Assembly (NCBI GenBank): GCA_022771185.1 | Contig: JALFCJ010000033.1 | Coordinates: forward strand, 1 to 11,594 | Direction of reading: 5' to 3' | DNA from: Spirochaetales bacterium | GTDB lineage: Bacteria; Spirochaetota; Spirochaetia; Sphaerochaetales; Sphaerochaetaceae | Length of the DNA: 11,594 bases | Part shown: positions 1 through 7,915 of the stretch, piece by piece | Layout: each line of letters begins with the position of its first letter | Position numbering within the stretch: the stretch's first letter is position 1 | Notes under the pieces: model-generated | Told to the model about the DNA's origin: nothing | Databases searched by the model: none | Seen by the model: the letters and a program-made list of their open reading frames with translations, nothing else | Position numbers and translations under genes: made by a program

Positions 1-1
1 T

Positions 2-382
2 CTTATTGTCTTTTCTGTTTCTCTTATTCTATACATTCCACTCCATGAAATAGTCCATGGAGCAGTGTTGAAGTGTTATACCGATGAGAAGCTTTCCTTT
101 GGCTGGAAGTTTGTCTATGCTTATTGCGGCAGTAAGGAAGCAGTTGTAAAAAGGGGAGAATACTACTTTGTAGCTCTTGCTCCCCTTATGGTATTCTCTT
201 TTGTTTTTATTATCCTTATGGCACTAAATCCTTCTCTTTCATTCGTCTGGTACTTAATGGAGATAATGAATGTATCAGGCTCCATTGGTGATATCTACGT
301 ATCAGTTAAGCTATGCAAGAAGAGAGAGAAGAATATACTCATTACAGATAGCGGGACTGACATGTCTTTCTGGTCCCGCTGA
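2..382 (+). CDS. DUF3267-type putative zinc metallopeptidase, 5' partial
   Basis: The gene is cut by the left edge. The frame is open from base 2, and the GTG at 65 is probably internal, because the residues just before it read LHEIVHGA, an HExxH zinc-binding motif with a following Gly. This motif follows a hydrophobic stretch (LIVFSVSLILYIPL), so the metal site lies at the end of a membrane helix. A second membrane segment follows (about LAPLMVFSFVFIILMAL), then a GD pair (SGSIGDIYV) and a short C-terminal tail. This order matches the DUF3267 'putative zincin peptidase' family of small membrane proteins, whose substrate is unknown. The N-terminus is missing. The last codons lie inside an inverted repeat (350-380), and the gene converges on addA with only 5 bases between the stops. 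The family call is from memory of the motif layout; proteolytic activity is inferred only from HExxH. Confidence 0.72.
   Translation, partial: LIVFSVSLILYIPLHEIVHGAVLKCYTDEKLSFGWKFVYAYCGSKEAVVKRGEYYFVALAPLMVFSFVFIILMALNPSLSFVWYLMEIMNVSGSIGDIYVSVKLCKKREKNILITDSGTDMSFWSR
350..380. terminator. Inverted repeat between convergent genes, possible bidirectional terminator
   Basis: AGCGGGAC at 350-357 is exactly complementary to GTCCCGCT at 373-380, giving an 8-bp GC-rich stem around a 15-base loop. The loop contains a further perfect palindrome, GACATGTC (359-366). The hairpin covers the last ten or so codons of the DUF3267 gene and begins 8 bases beyond the addA stop on the minus strand, where a shared terminator for convergent genes would sit. 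Neither side has a clear T-run, so it is not a textbook intrinsic terminator. Confidence 0.45.
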
Positions 383-387
383 TTGCA

Positions 388-3300
388 CTATATCTCCAAT
401 ACATTCTCAGGATCCCTGAGATAGAATACAGCCGCCTTTATTCTCTTCTCCGGGTACATGGTCTTTACAGCCTCTTTGTAGTAGTTTAGCTGGTTTTTAT
501 GACTGCTATCTACTCGCATTGAGTCTGTTTTGTAATCTACGATATATATCTCATCTTCTTTCTCCGCAAATAGGTCTATTACTCCCTCTACAAGTGTATT
601 TCCATCTTTTACCATAAAGCTTCTTTCCGGTGTCAAAGTAAAGCCCTTGAGTTCCTTGTTGAAGAAAGAAGAAGCGAAGAACTGGTCGCGTAGCCTTAAT
701 GCTTCGTTTATTGCATCATTCTGTCCTTTCTCTTCTTTGAAAAATGATAAATAATCGTCTTCGATTCCCTTTATTCTGTCTTCAAGAGTCTTGTGGACAA
801 GAGTTCCGAAAGTAGCAATCCTCTCGTCTCTCTTGGCTTTTTTCTCTTCTTCAGTCAAGGCGTTGTCATCAACGGATACAAGCCAAGCATCGATGTTTAT
901 TCTTGGTAGGATTGTTCCTTTCTCCTCAGGAGAGGTGGAGACGTAGGTGGACGAAGGAAGGAGAGTGGAAGAAAAGTCTTCTTTTTCGATGAAAGTAGTT
1001 ACTCCACACTTTTCTGTCCCTTCTTTAGTCTCAAATACTCTTGGATCCTCATACCATTGTGTGTTGATACTTTTGTTTTTCTTTTTGTCTTTCTTAAACA
1101 CAGACATGTTGACAGGAAATATTTCTTTCTCCTTGAATACCCACTTTTCTCCTATTCCATCAGTGTCTACAAAAGAACAGGAGTAACCGATTCTCTCTTT
1201 GGTCGGTTTACGTTTGTAGTCAAATTGGAATCCCAAACCCTTTGCTATGTAGTAGAGAAGGTTTTTCTGTTTTGAAGTTGAATTAGGGTCTCCTTCATTA
1301 TCGAAAGCTCCACTGAAGATAAGATGGTGCTCCGCTCTTGTGGCAGCTACATATAGAATTCTCTTTGTCTCTGCATTCTCAAGGCTGTCTTCCTCATTCT
1401 TCAAATACTTTTCCCAAGGGTTTACTAAAGTCTCATCCTCATCGTCATAAATAAACGGAATAGTAGGATTATTCTCATCGTCAGGTTTTACGTTAATTTG
1501 TAGTCCCCCTCTATTACTTCTACCTCCTGTATCTGAAATGAAGACAATAGGATACTCCAGTCCTTTGGACTTATGGATAGTCTGTATTGTTACACCGCTA
1601 GTTGCCTCAGCCTGTACAGAAATATCTTTTAAATCAGATTCTTTACCCAACAAAGGCCTTATCCTATCCAAAAGCTCTATTAATGACTTTCCGTCGTTAT
1701 CGAAGGAAGACGCCAAGGCGAATAGATAGTCGTAGTGCTCCGAGTAGACTTTGTTGTCTTCTTTAGTCTCTATGAAGAATCTATACCCCCTGTCTAGCCA
1801 TAGATAAGTCAGGATTGGTGTGATCCTTCCTTTCTTTGCTATTTCTTTCGCTCCCATTAGTGTTTCGAGAGCAAAAGAAAGGGAGAGTGCATCCTCTGGT
1901 GTAAGGGAAGATGAGATCTCTCTTTCTTCTCTCATATTCTCGATTACATTTTTTACTCCCTCTTGTGTCAGAGACGCGAAGGGGGAAGAAAGGAAAGACG
2001 CCAGTGATAGAGTATCTTCGTATCCATAGGATATAAGCTGAAGAACATTATAGAAGTCGTTGAGAACGGCATCCATTGTCAAAGACTTATTATCTGAGAC
2101 ATTAAACGGGATGTTAAAGTGTCTCAGTGCTTTCTCAAAGTCAGACTGGTTTGATCCTTTTCGTAGAAGGATTGCTATATCAGAATACTCTGGCTTTCTT
2201 TCTCCACCATTTCTTCCTTTTGATACAGGCCACTCTTCGCCCTTAGCCATGATTTCATTCTTTATGAATTCTGCTACTCCATATGCCTCCGTCAGGTGTG
2301 CGTCGCTCTTTAGTTTTTTGTCTTTGTTTTTACTCTCTGTAAACCAGTCCAGCCATAAGAAACGAAGCTGGGAAGATGAAATTTTATTTACATTGCTCAC
2401 TAAGGGAAGATACCTTGCTTCATAATCCTCCTCTGGATCTGAGGCCATAATATTCTCCAGGAACATTTTGTTTATTCTATTTATTACAGTCCTCTCTGAC
2501 CTGAAATTCTCTGAGAGAGATAAGACTCGATCTTCTCCGAAGTCGTTGGCAATATTTTTGAATACTGAGACATCTGCCCCACGGAAACGATATATAGACT
2601 GTTTTTCGTCTCCTACCATAAAGATTTTCTTTATATCGATATCCTCAATTGTAGGCTCTCTATTTCCTTCATAGCTATCGAGAGACGACAATAGATAGAG
2701 AAGCATCTTGTTCTCTCCGTTGTTGTCTTGGAACTCATCGACCATTATCCTCTTGAAGCGCTTGGAGAATGTTCTCCTTATATCGCTGTTTGTCTTGAGG
2801 ATATCGATAGAGAGAAGAAGAACGTCTCTGAAAGTCAAAGCTCCCTTTTCTCTCTTGTGCTCAGCTAGAAGCTTATAGAAAGAGGAGAGAAGAATGCCCC
2901 AGCCTCTAAGGTAGTTGTTAGGTGTAGAAGCATAAAGATTTAGCTTCTTTAATAATCTGTAATCATCTCTAATGGATGAACGAAGAGAAGTAAACTTTTC
3001 GTTTTCCTTTTTATCCGGGCCAACAGTTCTTATTCTCGAGAAGTTTAAGTCCGATAGTCTATTGTAATTATTATATTCATCCAAGACTCTCTGTACTTCT
3101 GATACATCTTCGCTTGCTTTTGATGAAGAAGAAAAAAGAGATATAAAATCTTCTGCTTCTTCTAAAAATCTCTTTTTAACCGATTCTTTCTCTTCTTCTG
3201 TCCTTTTTTCAAAAGAAGAAATCAGGTGAGAGCACATCTCTTCTTCAGTCATTATGGGAGACGGGAAGGAGAAGAAGTTTGTCCCAACCTTTGAAAGAGC

Positions 3301-3846
3301 ATCGGTCAGTCTCTCGATTCCATGCCAGGATACAAGAGCATTGACGTCATTGTCTTCCATTTTTTCAAGTATCAGATCTCTGACTGTGCTCTCGACCCAC
3401 TCTTTATATTCGTCGTTATCTTCTATTCTGAAGTCTGGAGTTATGCCATACCTTATGGAATCGAGTCTTACGATCTTTGAGCAGAAGCTGTCGGTAGTGC
3501 AGATTTCTGCATTACTGAATCTATCTATCTCTTCTTTGTCTATCAGTCCATAACTCTCTGCAACTTTCAATGCTTTGTAGATCCTGTTTTTCATATTGGC
3601 GGTAGCCGCCTTTGTGAAAGTCATAGTAAGAATCTCGTCAGAGTGAATCGGGCCTATATCTTCATCCATTATGAGGCGAAGAAAACGATATGTAAGGACA
3701 GTAGTCTTACCGCTTCCAGCCCCGGCAGGGATGACGTATTTCTCGTCTGAGAATACTGCTTCTCTCTGCTTGGAAGTTTCATTTGAAATATCGAAATGCT
3801 CTTTTTTGCAGAATTCTAAAAACTTTTCTTTTGTCTCATTCTTCAT
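388..3846 (-). CDS. addA: ATP-dependent helicase/nuclease subunit A (AddA)
   Basis: AddA is the motor and one nuclease subunit of the AddAB complex, which unwinds and resects double-strand DNA ends to load recombinase. The 1152 aa match the usual AddA length. Superfamily 1A helicase motifs appear in order: Q motif Gln27; Walker A AGAGSGKTT with Lys47; Ia LTMTFTKAA (73-81); II VDEFQD (369-374); III VGDEKQSIYRFRGAD (411-425); IV SENFRS (445-450); V TIQTIHKSKGLEYP (753-766); VI YVAATRAEHHL (832-842). The C-terminal RecB-like nuclease has His1018 (GTLVHKTLE), Asp1091 (EGVIDLF), Asp1104-Tyr-Lys1106 (VDYKTD) and Gln1119, so both activities look intact. There are no iron-sulfur cysteines here, as expected; those are in AddB. 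The ATG overlaps the addB stop (ATGA). The nearest purine-rich site, GGGAG, is about 13 bases upstream, so translational coupling to addB is likely. The stop is TAG. UvrD/PcrA is excluded by length and by the nuclease domain. Confidence 0.95.
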   Translation of the reverse strand: MKNETKEKFLEFCKKEHFDISNETSKQREAVFSDEKYVIPAGAGSGKTTVLTYRFLRLIMDEDIGPIHSDEILTMTFTKAATANMKNRIYKALKVAESYGLIDKEEIDRFSNAEICTTDSFCSKIVRLDSIRYGITPDFRIEDNDEYKEWVESTVRDLILEKMEDNDVNALVSWHGIERLTDALSKVGTNFFSFPSPIMTEEEMCSHLISSFEKRTEEEKESVKKRFLEEAEDFISLFSSSSKASEDVSEVQRVLDEYNNYNRLSDLNFSRIRTVGPDKKENEKFTSLRSSIRDDYRLLKKLNLYASTPNNYLRGWGILLSSFYKLLAEHKREKGALTFRDVLLLSIDILKTNSDIRRTFSKRFKRIMVDEFQDNNGENKMLLYLLSSLDSYEGNREPTIEDIDIKKIFMVGDEKQSIYRFRGADVSVFKNIANDFGEDRVLSLSENFRSERTVINRINKMFLENIMASDPEEDYEARYLPLVSNVNKISSSQLRFLWLDWFTESKNKDKKLKSDAHLTEAYGVAEFIKNEIMAKGEEWPVSKGRNGGERKPEYSDIAILLRKGSNQSDFEKALRHFNIPFNVSDNKSLTMDAVLNDFYNVLQLISYGYEDTLSLASFLSSPFASLTQEGVKNVIENMREEREISSSLTPEDALSLSFALETLMGAKEIAKKGRITPILTYLWLDRGYRFFIETKEDNKVYSEHYDYLFALASSFDNDGKSLIELLDRIRPLLGKESDLKDISVQAEATSGVTIQTIHKSKGLEYPIVFISDTGGRSNRGGLQINVKPDDENNPTIPFIYDDEDETLVNPWEKYLKNEEDSLENAETKRILYVAATRAEHHLIFSGAFDNEGDPNSTSKQKNLLYYIAKGLGFQFDYKRKPTKERIGYSCSFVDTDGIGEKWVFKEKEIFPVNMSVFKKDKKKNKSINTQWYEDPRVFETKEGTEKCGVTTFIEKEDFSSTLLPSSTYVSTSPEEKGTILPRINIDAWLVSVDDNALTEEEKKAKRDERIATFGTLVHKTLEDRIKGIEDDYLSFFKEEKGQNDAINEALRLRDQFFASSFFNKELKGFTLTPERSFMVKDGNTLVEGVIDLFAEKEDEIYIVDYKTDSMRVDSSHKNQLNYYKEAVKTMYPEKRIKAAVFYLRDPENVLEI

Positions 3847-6398
3847 TTTGCAACAAATCTCCCTCTGCAGAGTCTTTTGTAATCGCAGTTTTTACAGTTG
3901 TCTTCACTTGGATCAGGAGTGATATCTCCATTCTTTATGTGATCCAATATTTCGTTTATTCTATCGTTTGCGTTGATTATAACTGCATCCAATGTAAAGC
4001 CTTGGGTCCCTACAGTTGGCCAGACTATTCTGAACTTCTTGTTCCCGAGAGAGTAGAAGCCTCCGCTTTCTACTATAGTATCACTATCGATACTTATCTC
4101 TTTATCGGCAGTATCTGAAGTCACAAGCATGTAGTATAGGATTACTTGGAGACTCATATCATCTAAATTGTCTTTAGACCAGTCATCATCACCTTTAAGT
4201 TTATAGTCAATGATATATAACTTTCCTTCATCATCTTTGAGGATAGTGTCGATTCTTCCTTTAAGATTTACCTTCTCTCCAAGAACATGACCTGAGAATG
4301 ATTTTTCATTTGCTACAAGTTCCTTGTCTTCATAGTATTCAATTCCTTTTGATTCCTTAAATCCAGCTAGTTTCCTCCAAATGGAACTATATATATGGCT
4401 TTCTACTGCATCGTCAGGTATTCTCCCGATCTTTCTGCTTTCATCTATTGCATGTGACAAATTTTTTTGTAGAGTTTCAACGTCTATTTTCTTGAGAGAG
4501 CCTTTCTCTTCAAGGGATTTCTCTATTGTTTCATGGAGAATGTCACCTTTGAGAAAGTTGTCTTCTATATCTGACTCATAATTTAGCTTACTTATCTTCA
4601 ATATAGACTGGATATATCCCTTATATGGGCAAGTATCCCAGCTCTTGACGTCTGATACAGAGAGAGTGAGAGGGGAAGATGATAGTGAGTTTACTTTTTC
4701 TCTATCGCTTTTTTCTTTCAATACCGTCTCTTTTGCTATTTTGTAGGAGTCGCTTTGAGACTTTGTGCACTTTATATCTCCATTTTTCATCTCATCTGTA
4801 TAACTGTCTCTTTCAATTATCTCTTCTCTGACCAGGTTGTCTAAAAAAAGAGTTGGAAGAAGCCTTGATCCATCGTACCCCTCGCTTGTCCCTGATATAT
4901 AAGTGAAGTCTGAAAAATCAGGGTTGGAGTAGAGAGATAGTATAGATTTTCCTATATCTAGAGGTTCCGGTTTATTTGTAGATGAAGCAAAGGGGTAGTC
5001 ATCTAGTTTCAGGGATGTAGATTTGTCATCTAGGCCGATGATATAGTGGCGCTTAATAGAGAGACCTGCAGAAGCTGGATAAGCGTAGACTTTGACTCCA
5101 TTCTCGTCTCCGTTATTTGTGACATATGTTGTGTCCTTCAAAATGGATAGGAAGATTCTATAAAGTTCCACATCCTCCAGTTCCTTTAATCCCTCCAGAA
5201 TCTCCAAGGCTGTTCCTAGTATGCGGTTATTTTTTTCATCCCATTCGCCTTCAATGAGGAATCTATCCCTGAAATCTCTGATACGGTTCTCTGTATCCAA
5301 ACTTTTCTTAGATTTCACTATTAGTGAGATGGCCTTATAGAGAGAGTCGAAGAGAGACTTGGCCTCTTTGATGTTTTTATACTTACTGCTGTATTCTTTA
5401 TCTGCAATATCGAAGGCTCTCATCCAGTATTTGTATCCGCCACCAACTAGCTTCATATCTACGCCGATATGAAGTGCAGTTAATAGAAGCTCCCTGTCTT
5501 TGAAGGTGAAAGATGGATCCGAGACTAGTTTTTTATATTCGTCCACACCCCATCTGTTTTTGTCGAGGGAATAAAATAACTTGAGAAGTTTTCCTTCAGG
5601 GTAGGAAGTTAGAGGAAGGTTGGATGTAAAGAGAAGAGGAATATCTCTTTTCTTTGCTTCTTCCTCGAGGTATGGCCTGTAAGTCTCAAGGGAAGAGGAT
5701 GTAATGGCGATATCCTCGGGGGCGTATGTTGATAGGTCTCTCTCCACCATCCTCATTATTCCTCTTATTTCGGAGATCGAGTTGTTATACTCATGGAGAG
5801 GGATATGATAGGAAGGAGTCGGAATATTGATCACGTCTACTTTACCACTATCTACTACAGTAGAGGCGAAAGTAGATGTAAATGACTCAGGATAGACAAA
5901 GACTATTTTGTCTTTTTCTATTCTATCTAGGTCTCTCTCTAAGTATCTTTCTTCATATAGATTCCTTTCCTCCAGGTATTTCTCATACTCTGGCCTTATT
6001 TTCTCAATATCTTCCTTCATGCTTTTATCTATAAAGAGTGGCATGGAATCTTTATTTGGAAGGTAAGGAAGAATACGGGAAATGTAACGGGTAAAGGAAG
6101 GAATACTTTCAACGTATTTGCTGTCTACAAAATATGATAGATAATCCAATCCATGTTTCTTGATAAAGAGAGAAACGAAAGCTATTCTCTCTGTGTCTGT
6201 CACTTCTCTTTTGTTCTTGATATCGCATAGCGAGAGAAGAAAGCGGTCCCAGCTTATAAATCTATCCTTGAAGACAGCTCTTCCTGGGTGGGCGGAGATA
6301 AAATCAGAGAGAGTGTTTCTTGCCATAGTCTCTGATGTAAACACCAGAGTCTTATCTGTGTTGAGGATAATAGAGTATATTTCTTCTTTTGTGTCCAT
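3843..6398 (-). CDS. addB: AddB-like PD-(D/E)XK nuclease subunit with Fe-S cluster, short and without Walker A
   Basis: This is the partner of AddA. The C-terminal nuclease has His622 (ILHETIE), Asp717 (KGRIDTI), Asp731-Tyr-Lys733 (IIDYK) and Gln751 (LQVILYY), so the active site appears complete. Four cysteines are placed as in the AddB 4Fe-4S cluster that staples the nuclease domain: Cys590 (WDTCPY), then Cys835, Cys838 and Cys844 (CKNCDYKRLC). The N-terminal half looks like an inactivated helicase scaffold: where AddB usually has a GxxGxGK[ST] loop, this one reads LVFTSETMARN (18-28). At 851 aa it is roughly 300 aa shorter than Bacillus-type AddB (about 1160). In known AddAB the AddB scaffold recognises Chi; whether this one does is unknown. 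The gene directly precedes addA with a 4-base overlap, which is the main support for the call. The ATG at 6398 has no clear ribosome site; TG-C-TACTAT just upstream could be an extended -10, giving a very short leader. It may alternatively be read from the MATE transcript. Confidence 0.85.
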   Translation of the reverse strand: MDTKEEIYSIILNTDKTLVFTSETMARNTLSDFISAHPGRAVFKDRFISWDRFLLSLCDIKNKREVTDTERIAFVSLFIKKHGLDYLSYFVDSKYVESIPSFTRYISRILPYLPNKDSMPLFIDKSMKEDIEKIRPEYEKYLEERNLYEERYLERDLDRIEKDKIVFVYPESFTSTFASTVVDSGKVDVINIPTPSYHIPLHEYNNSISEIRGIMRMVERDLSTYAPEDIAITSSSLETYRPYLEEEAKKRDIPLLFTSNLPLTSYPEGKLLKLFYSLDKNRWGVDEYKKLVSDPSFTFKDRELLLTALHIGVDMKLVGGGYKYWMRAFDIADKEYSSKYKNIKEAKSLFDSLYKAISLIVKSKKSLDTENRIRDFRDRFLIEGEWDEKNNRILGTALEILEGLKELEDVELYRIFLSILKDTTYVTNNGDENGVKVYAYPASAGLSIKRHYIIGLDDKSTSLKLDDYPFASSTNKPEPLDIGKSILSLYSNPDFSDFTYISGTSEGYDGSRLLPTLFLDNLVREEIIERDSYTDEMKNGDIKCTKSQSDSYKIAKETVLKEKSDREKVNSLSSSPLTLSVSDVKSWDTCPYKGYIQSILKISKLNYESDIEDNFLKGDILHETIEKSLEEKGSLKKIDVETLQKNLSHAIDESRKIGRIPDDAVESHIYSSIWRKLAGFKESKGIEYYEDKELVANEKSFSGHVLGEKVNLKGRIDTILKDDEGKLYIIDYKLKGDDDWSKDNLDDMSLQVILYYMLVTSDTADKEISIDSDTIVESGGFYSLGNKKFRIVWPTVGTQGFTLDAVIINANDRINEILDHIKNGDITPDPSEDNCKNCDYKRLCRGRFVAK

Positions 6399-6443
6399 AC
6401 TTTTATAGTAGCATGAAACAAAGGAGAAAGTATAAAAGGAGAA
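6399..6443 (-). promoter_or_regulatory. MATE-addB spacer with a 15-bp-offset direct repeat and possible extended -10
   Basis: This 45-base spacer holds AAAGGAGAA twice on the plus strand (6420-6428 and 6435-6443), that is, TTCTCCTTT twice as read in the direction of transcription. Closer to addB lies TG-C-TACTAT, which resembles an extended -10, but I find no convincing -35. I see no hairpin terminator, so read-through from the MATE gene into addB is possible. Function is uncertain. Confidence 0.25.
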
Positions 6444-7829
6444 TCAATCTACTATATTTTTAACCCAAATTCTCTTCTTTACGAGGATATAGCCTAGTAA
6501 ACACTTCAGTATGTCTCCTGCCTGCACAGATAGGTAGATAAAGACCACACTTACGCTTGTGAAACGTGAGATTATGAATGCGATAGGGACGCTGACTGCC
6601 CATAGAAATGCAGAGTCGAAGAGTATGGTAATCCATATCTTTCCTCCGGAGCGGAGCGTAAAGTATGTGGCGTTCTTGAATGCAAAGAGAGGAAGGCATA
6701 AAGCATGGGCGCATATCATCTCCATGGCGATAGTCTTTGCTCCCTCTGTCGTATTATATAGGCGAGGGAAAATAGGAGAGAGAAAAGAAAGGAGTATACC
6801 TGATGCAATACCGACCATAACAGAGAAGGTAATAAGCTTTCTGTCTGTATCCACTGCCTCTTCTGTCTTTCCTGCCCCCAGTAACTGCCCGATTATTATT
6901 CCAATGGCATTACCTACAGCAAGGAAGGCTACATTAAAGAGATTACTGATTGTGGAGAAGATATTGCAGCCTGCAACGGCATTGAGACCGCGGGTAGAGT
7001 AGCACTGCATCAAAGCTGTCATTCCAAGAGACCACATTGTTTCGTTCATAATAAGAGGAGCTGCTGCCTTCAAAATCCTTTTCAGCATCTTCTTCTCTAT
7101 GGAGAGTGTACTCCATAATCCCTTTAGATACTTGTATTTATCTCTCTCTTTAAGAGTTGCTCCCATAACTAGTCCCAGTTCCACATATCTGGAGATTACT
7201 GTAGCTATGGCGGCTCCTTGACATCCTAAGCGTGGTGCACCCAGATTGCCGAAGATGAGAATCCAGTTAAGAATAAGGTTTGTAAAGATGGCTGCAATTC
7301 CTGCCTTCATAGGTAGTACTGCCTCCCCACCTTCTCTAAGAGTGGAAGAGTATGCTTGGGTCAACATAAAGCCAGGAAGCCCGAGGATCATAATTCTCAG
7401 GTACTTCATTGCAAATGATAGGGTCTTATCCAGGTCTCCACCATTACTGTCACCAGTAAGGAAAAGTGAGATGAGTTTTTCACCGAAGAGAAGAAATACT
7501 ATTGAAGCCACTACAGTTATTACGAAGCCGGCTACGATTTTAAATCTAGTTGTAGTCTTTACTCCTTCATCGTCCTTCTTGCCGAAGAACTGGGCTCCGA
7601 AGATTCCTGCTCCGCTGACAGTACCGAAAATACAGAGGTTAAATACGAACACCAGCTGATTGGCGATGCTGACACCGCTCATCTCCTCTGTTCCGATACG
7701 CCCCACCATTAAGTTGTCCAGTAAGTTGACGAAGTTTGTTATACCGTTCTGTATGGCTATTGGCAGTGCGATGGAAAGAACCATCAAATAAAAGGCTTTA
7801 TCTCCAAAAATAGATTTCTTCTTTAACAT
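6444..7829 (-). CDS. MATE family multidrug efflux transporter
   Basis: This is an inner-membrane antiporter of the MATE (NorM/DinF-like) family, exporting drugs or metabolites in exchange for Na+ or H+. From the ATG it is 461 aa, the normal MATE length, with about 12 hydrophobic segments in two homologous halves. The N-terminal half reads SIALPIAIQNGITN, FVNLLDNLMVGRIGTE and SIANQLVFVF, the family's first helix and the conserved D-x-x-x-V/I-G-R-x-G stretch. The second half begins near AAPLIMNETMWSLG, and NAIGIIIGQLLGAGK is the matching loop. I chose ATG 7829. GTG 7838, three codons upstream, keeps the frame, but the AGAG before it is only one base away, whereas it is ten bases from the ATG. 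The gene is divergent from the aldo/keto reductase and 45 bases upstream of addB, with no functional link to addAB visible. Substrate cannot be read from sequence. Confidence 0.92.
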   Translation of the reverse strand: MLKKKSIFGDKAFYLMVLSIALPIAIQNGITNFVNLLDNLMVGRIGTEEMSGVSIANQLVFVFNLCIFGTVSGAGIFGAQFFGKKDDEGVKTTTRFKIVAGFVITVVASIVFLLFGEKLISLFLTGDSNGGDLDKTLSFAMKYLRIMILGLPGFMLTQAYSSTLREGGEAVLPMKAGIAAIFTNLILNWILIFGNLGAPRLGCQGAAIATVISRYVELGLVMGATLKERDKYKYLKGLWSTLSIEKKMLKRILKAAAPLIMNETMWSLGMTALMQCYSTRGLNAVAGCNIFSTISNLFNVAFLAVGNAIGIIIGQLLGAGKTEEAVDTDRKLITFSVMVGIASGILLSFLSPIFPRLYNTTEGAKTIAMEMICAHALCLPLFAFKNATYFTLRSGGKIWITILFDSAFLWAVSVPIAFIISRFTSVSVVFIYLSVQAGDILKCLLGYILVKKRIWVKNIVD

Positions 7830-7915
7830 GGCTTTCACACTCTAACAACATTTCTCTTTTATCAAAAGGGGTGTAAAGATAAAAAAGATAGAGTAATATA
7901 TTAAGCGGAGGAAAT
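7830..7915. promoter_or_regulatory. Divergent intergenic region, MATE / aldo-keto reductase
   Basis: This spacer must hold the start signals for both flanking genes. On the plus strand a strong ribosome site, GGAGG (7907-7911), lies 4 bases before ATG 7916. Overlapping -10-like hexamers TAATAT (7894-7899) and TATATT (7897-7902) lie just upstream, without a good -35 at 16-18 bp. On the minus strand only weak AT-rich candidates are visible. I see no operator-like palindrome. Confidence 0.4.

Noticed and set aside
65..382. A complete 105-aa gene starting at GTG 65
   Set aside because: The frame is open to base 2 and encodes a membrane helix and HExxH before this codon, so the start is almost certainly internal.
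947..2425. Several plus-strand open frames of 60-120 codons opposite addA
   Set aside because: They lie wholly within a strongly supported minus-strand gene, have no recognisable domains and show the Ser/Leu/Phe-rich composition of antisense frames.
388..3846. addA as UvrD/PcrA or RecB of a RecBCD enzyme
   Set aside because: The C-terminal nuclease excludes UvrD/PcrA. The overlapping partner with an AddB-type Fe-S nuclease, and the absence of RecC or RecD nearby, favour AddAB.
300..6400. Many GAGAGA/TCTCTC tracts as possible recombination or Chi-like signals
   Set aside because: They fall mostly in coding sequence and follow from heavy use of AGA (Arg), GAG/GAA (Glu) and TCT (Ser) codons. 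Over-representation cannot be judged without genome-wide counts.
6559..7659. Plus-strand open frames of 137 and 147 codons opposite the MATE gene
   Set aside because: The MATE frame carries clear family motifs across the same bases; these are antisense shadows without ribosome sites or domains.
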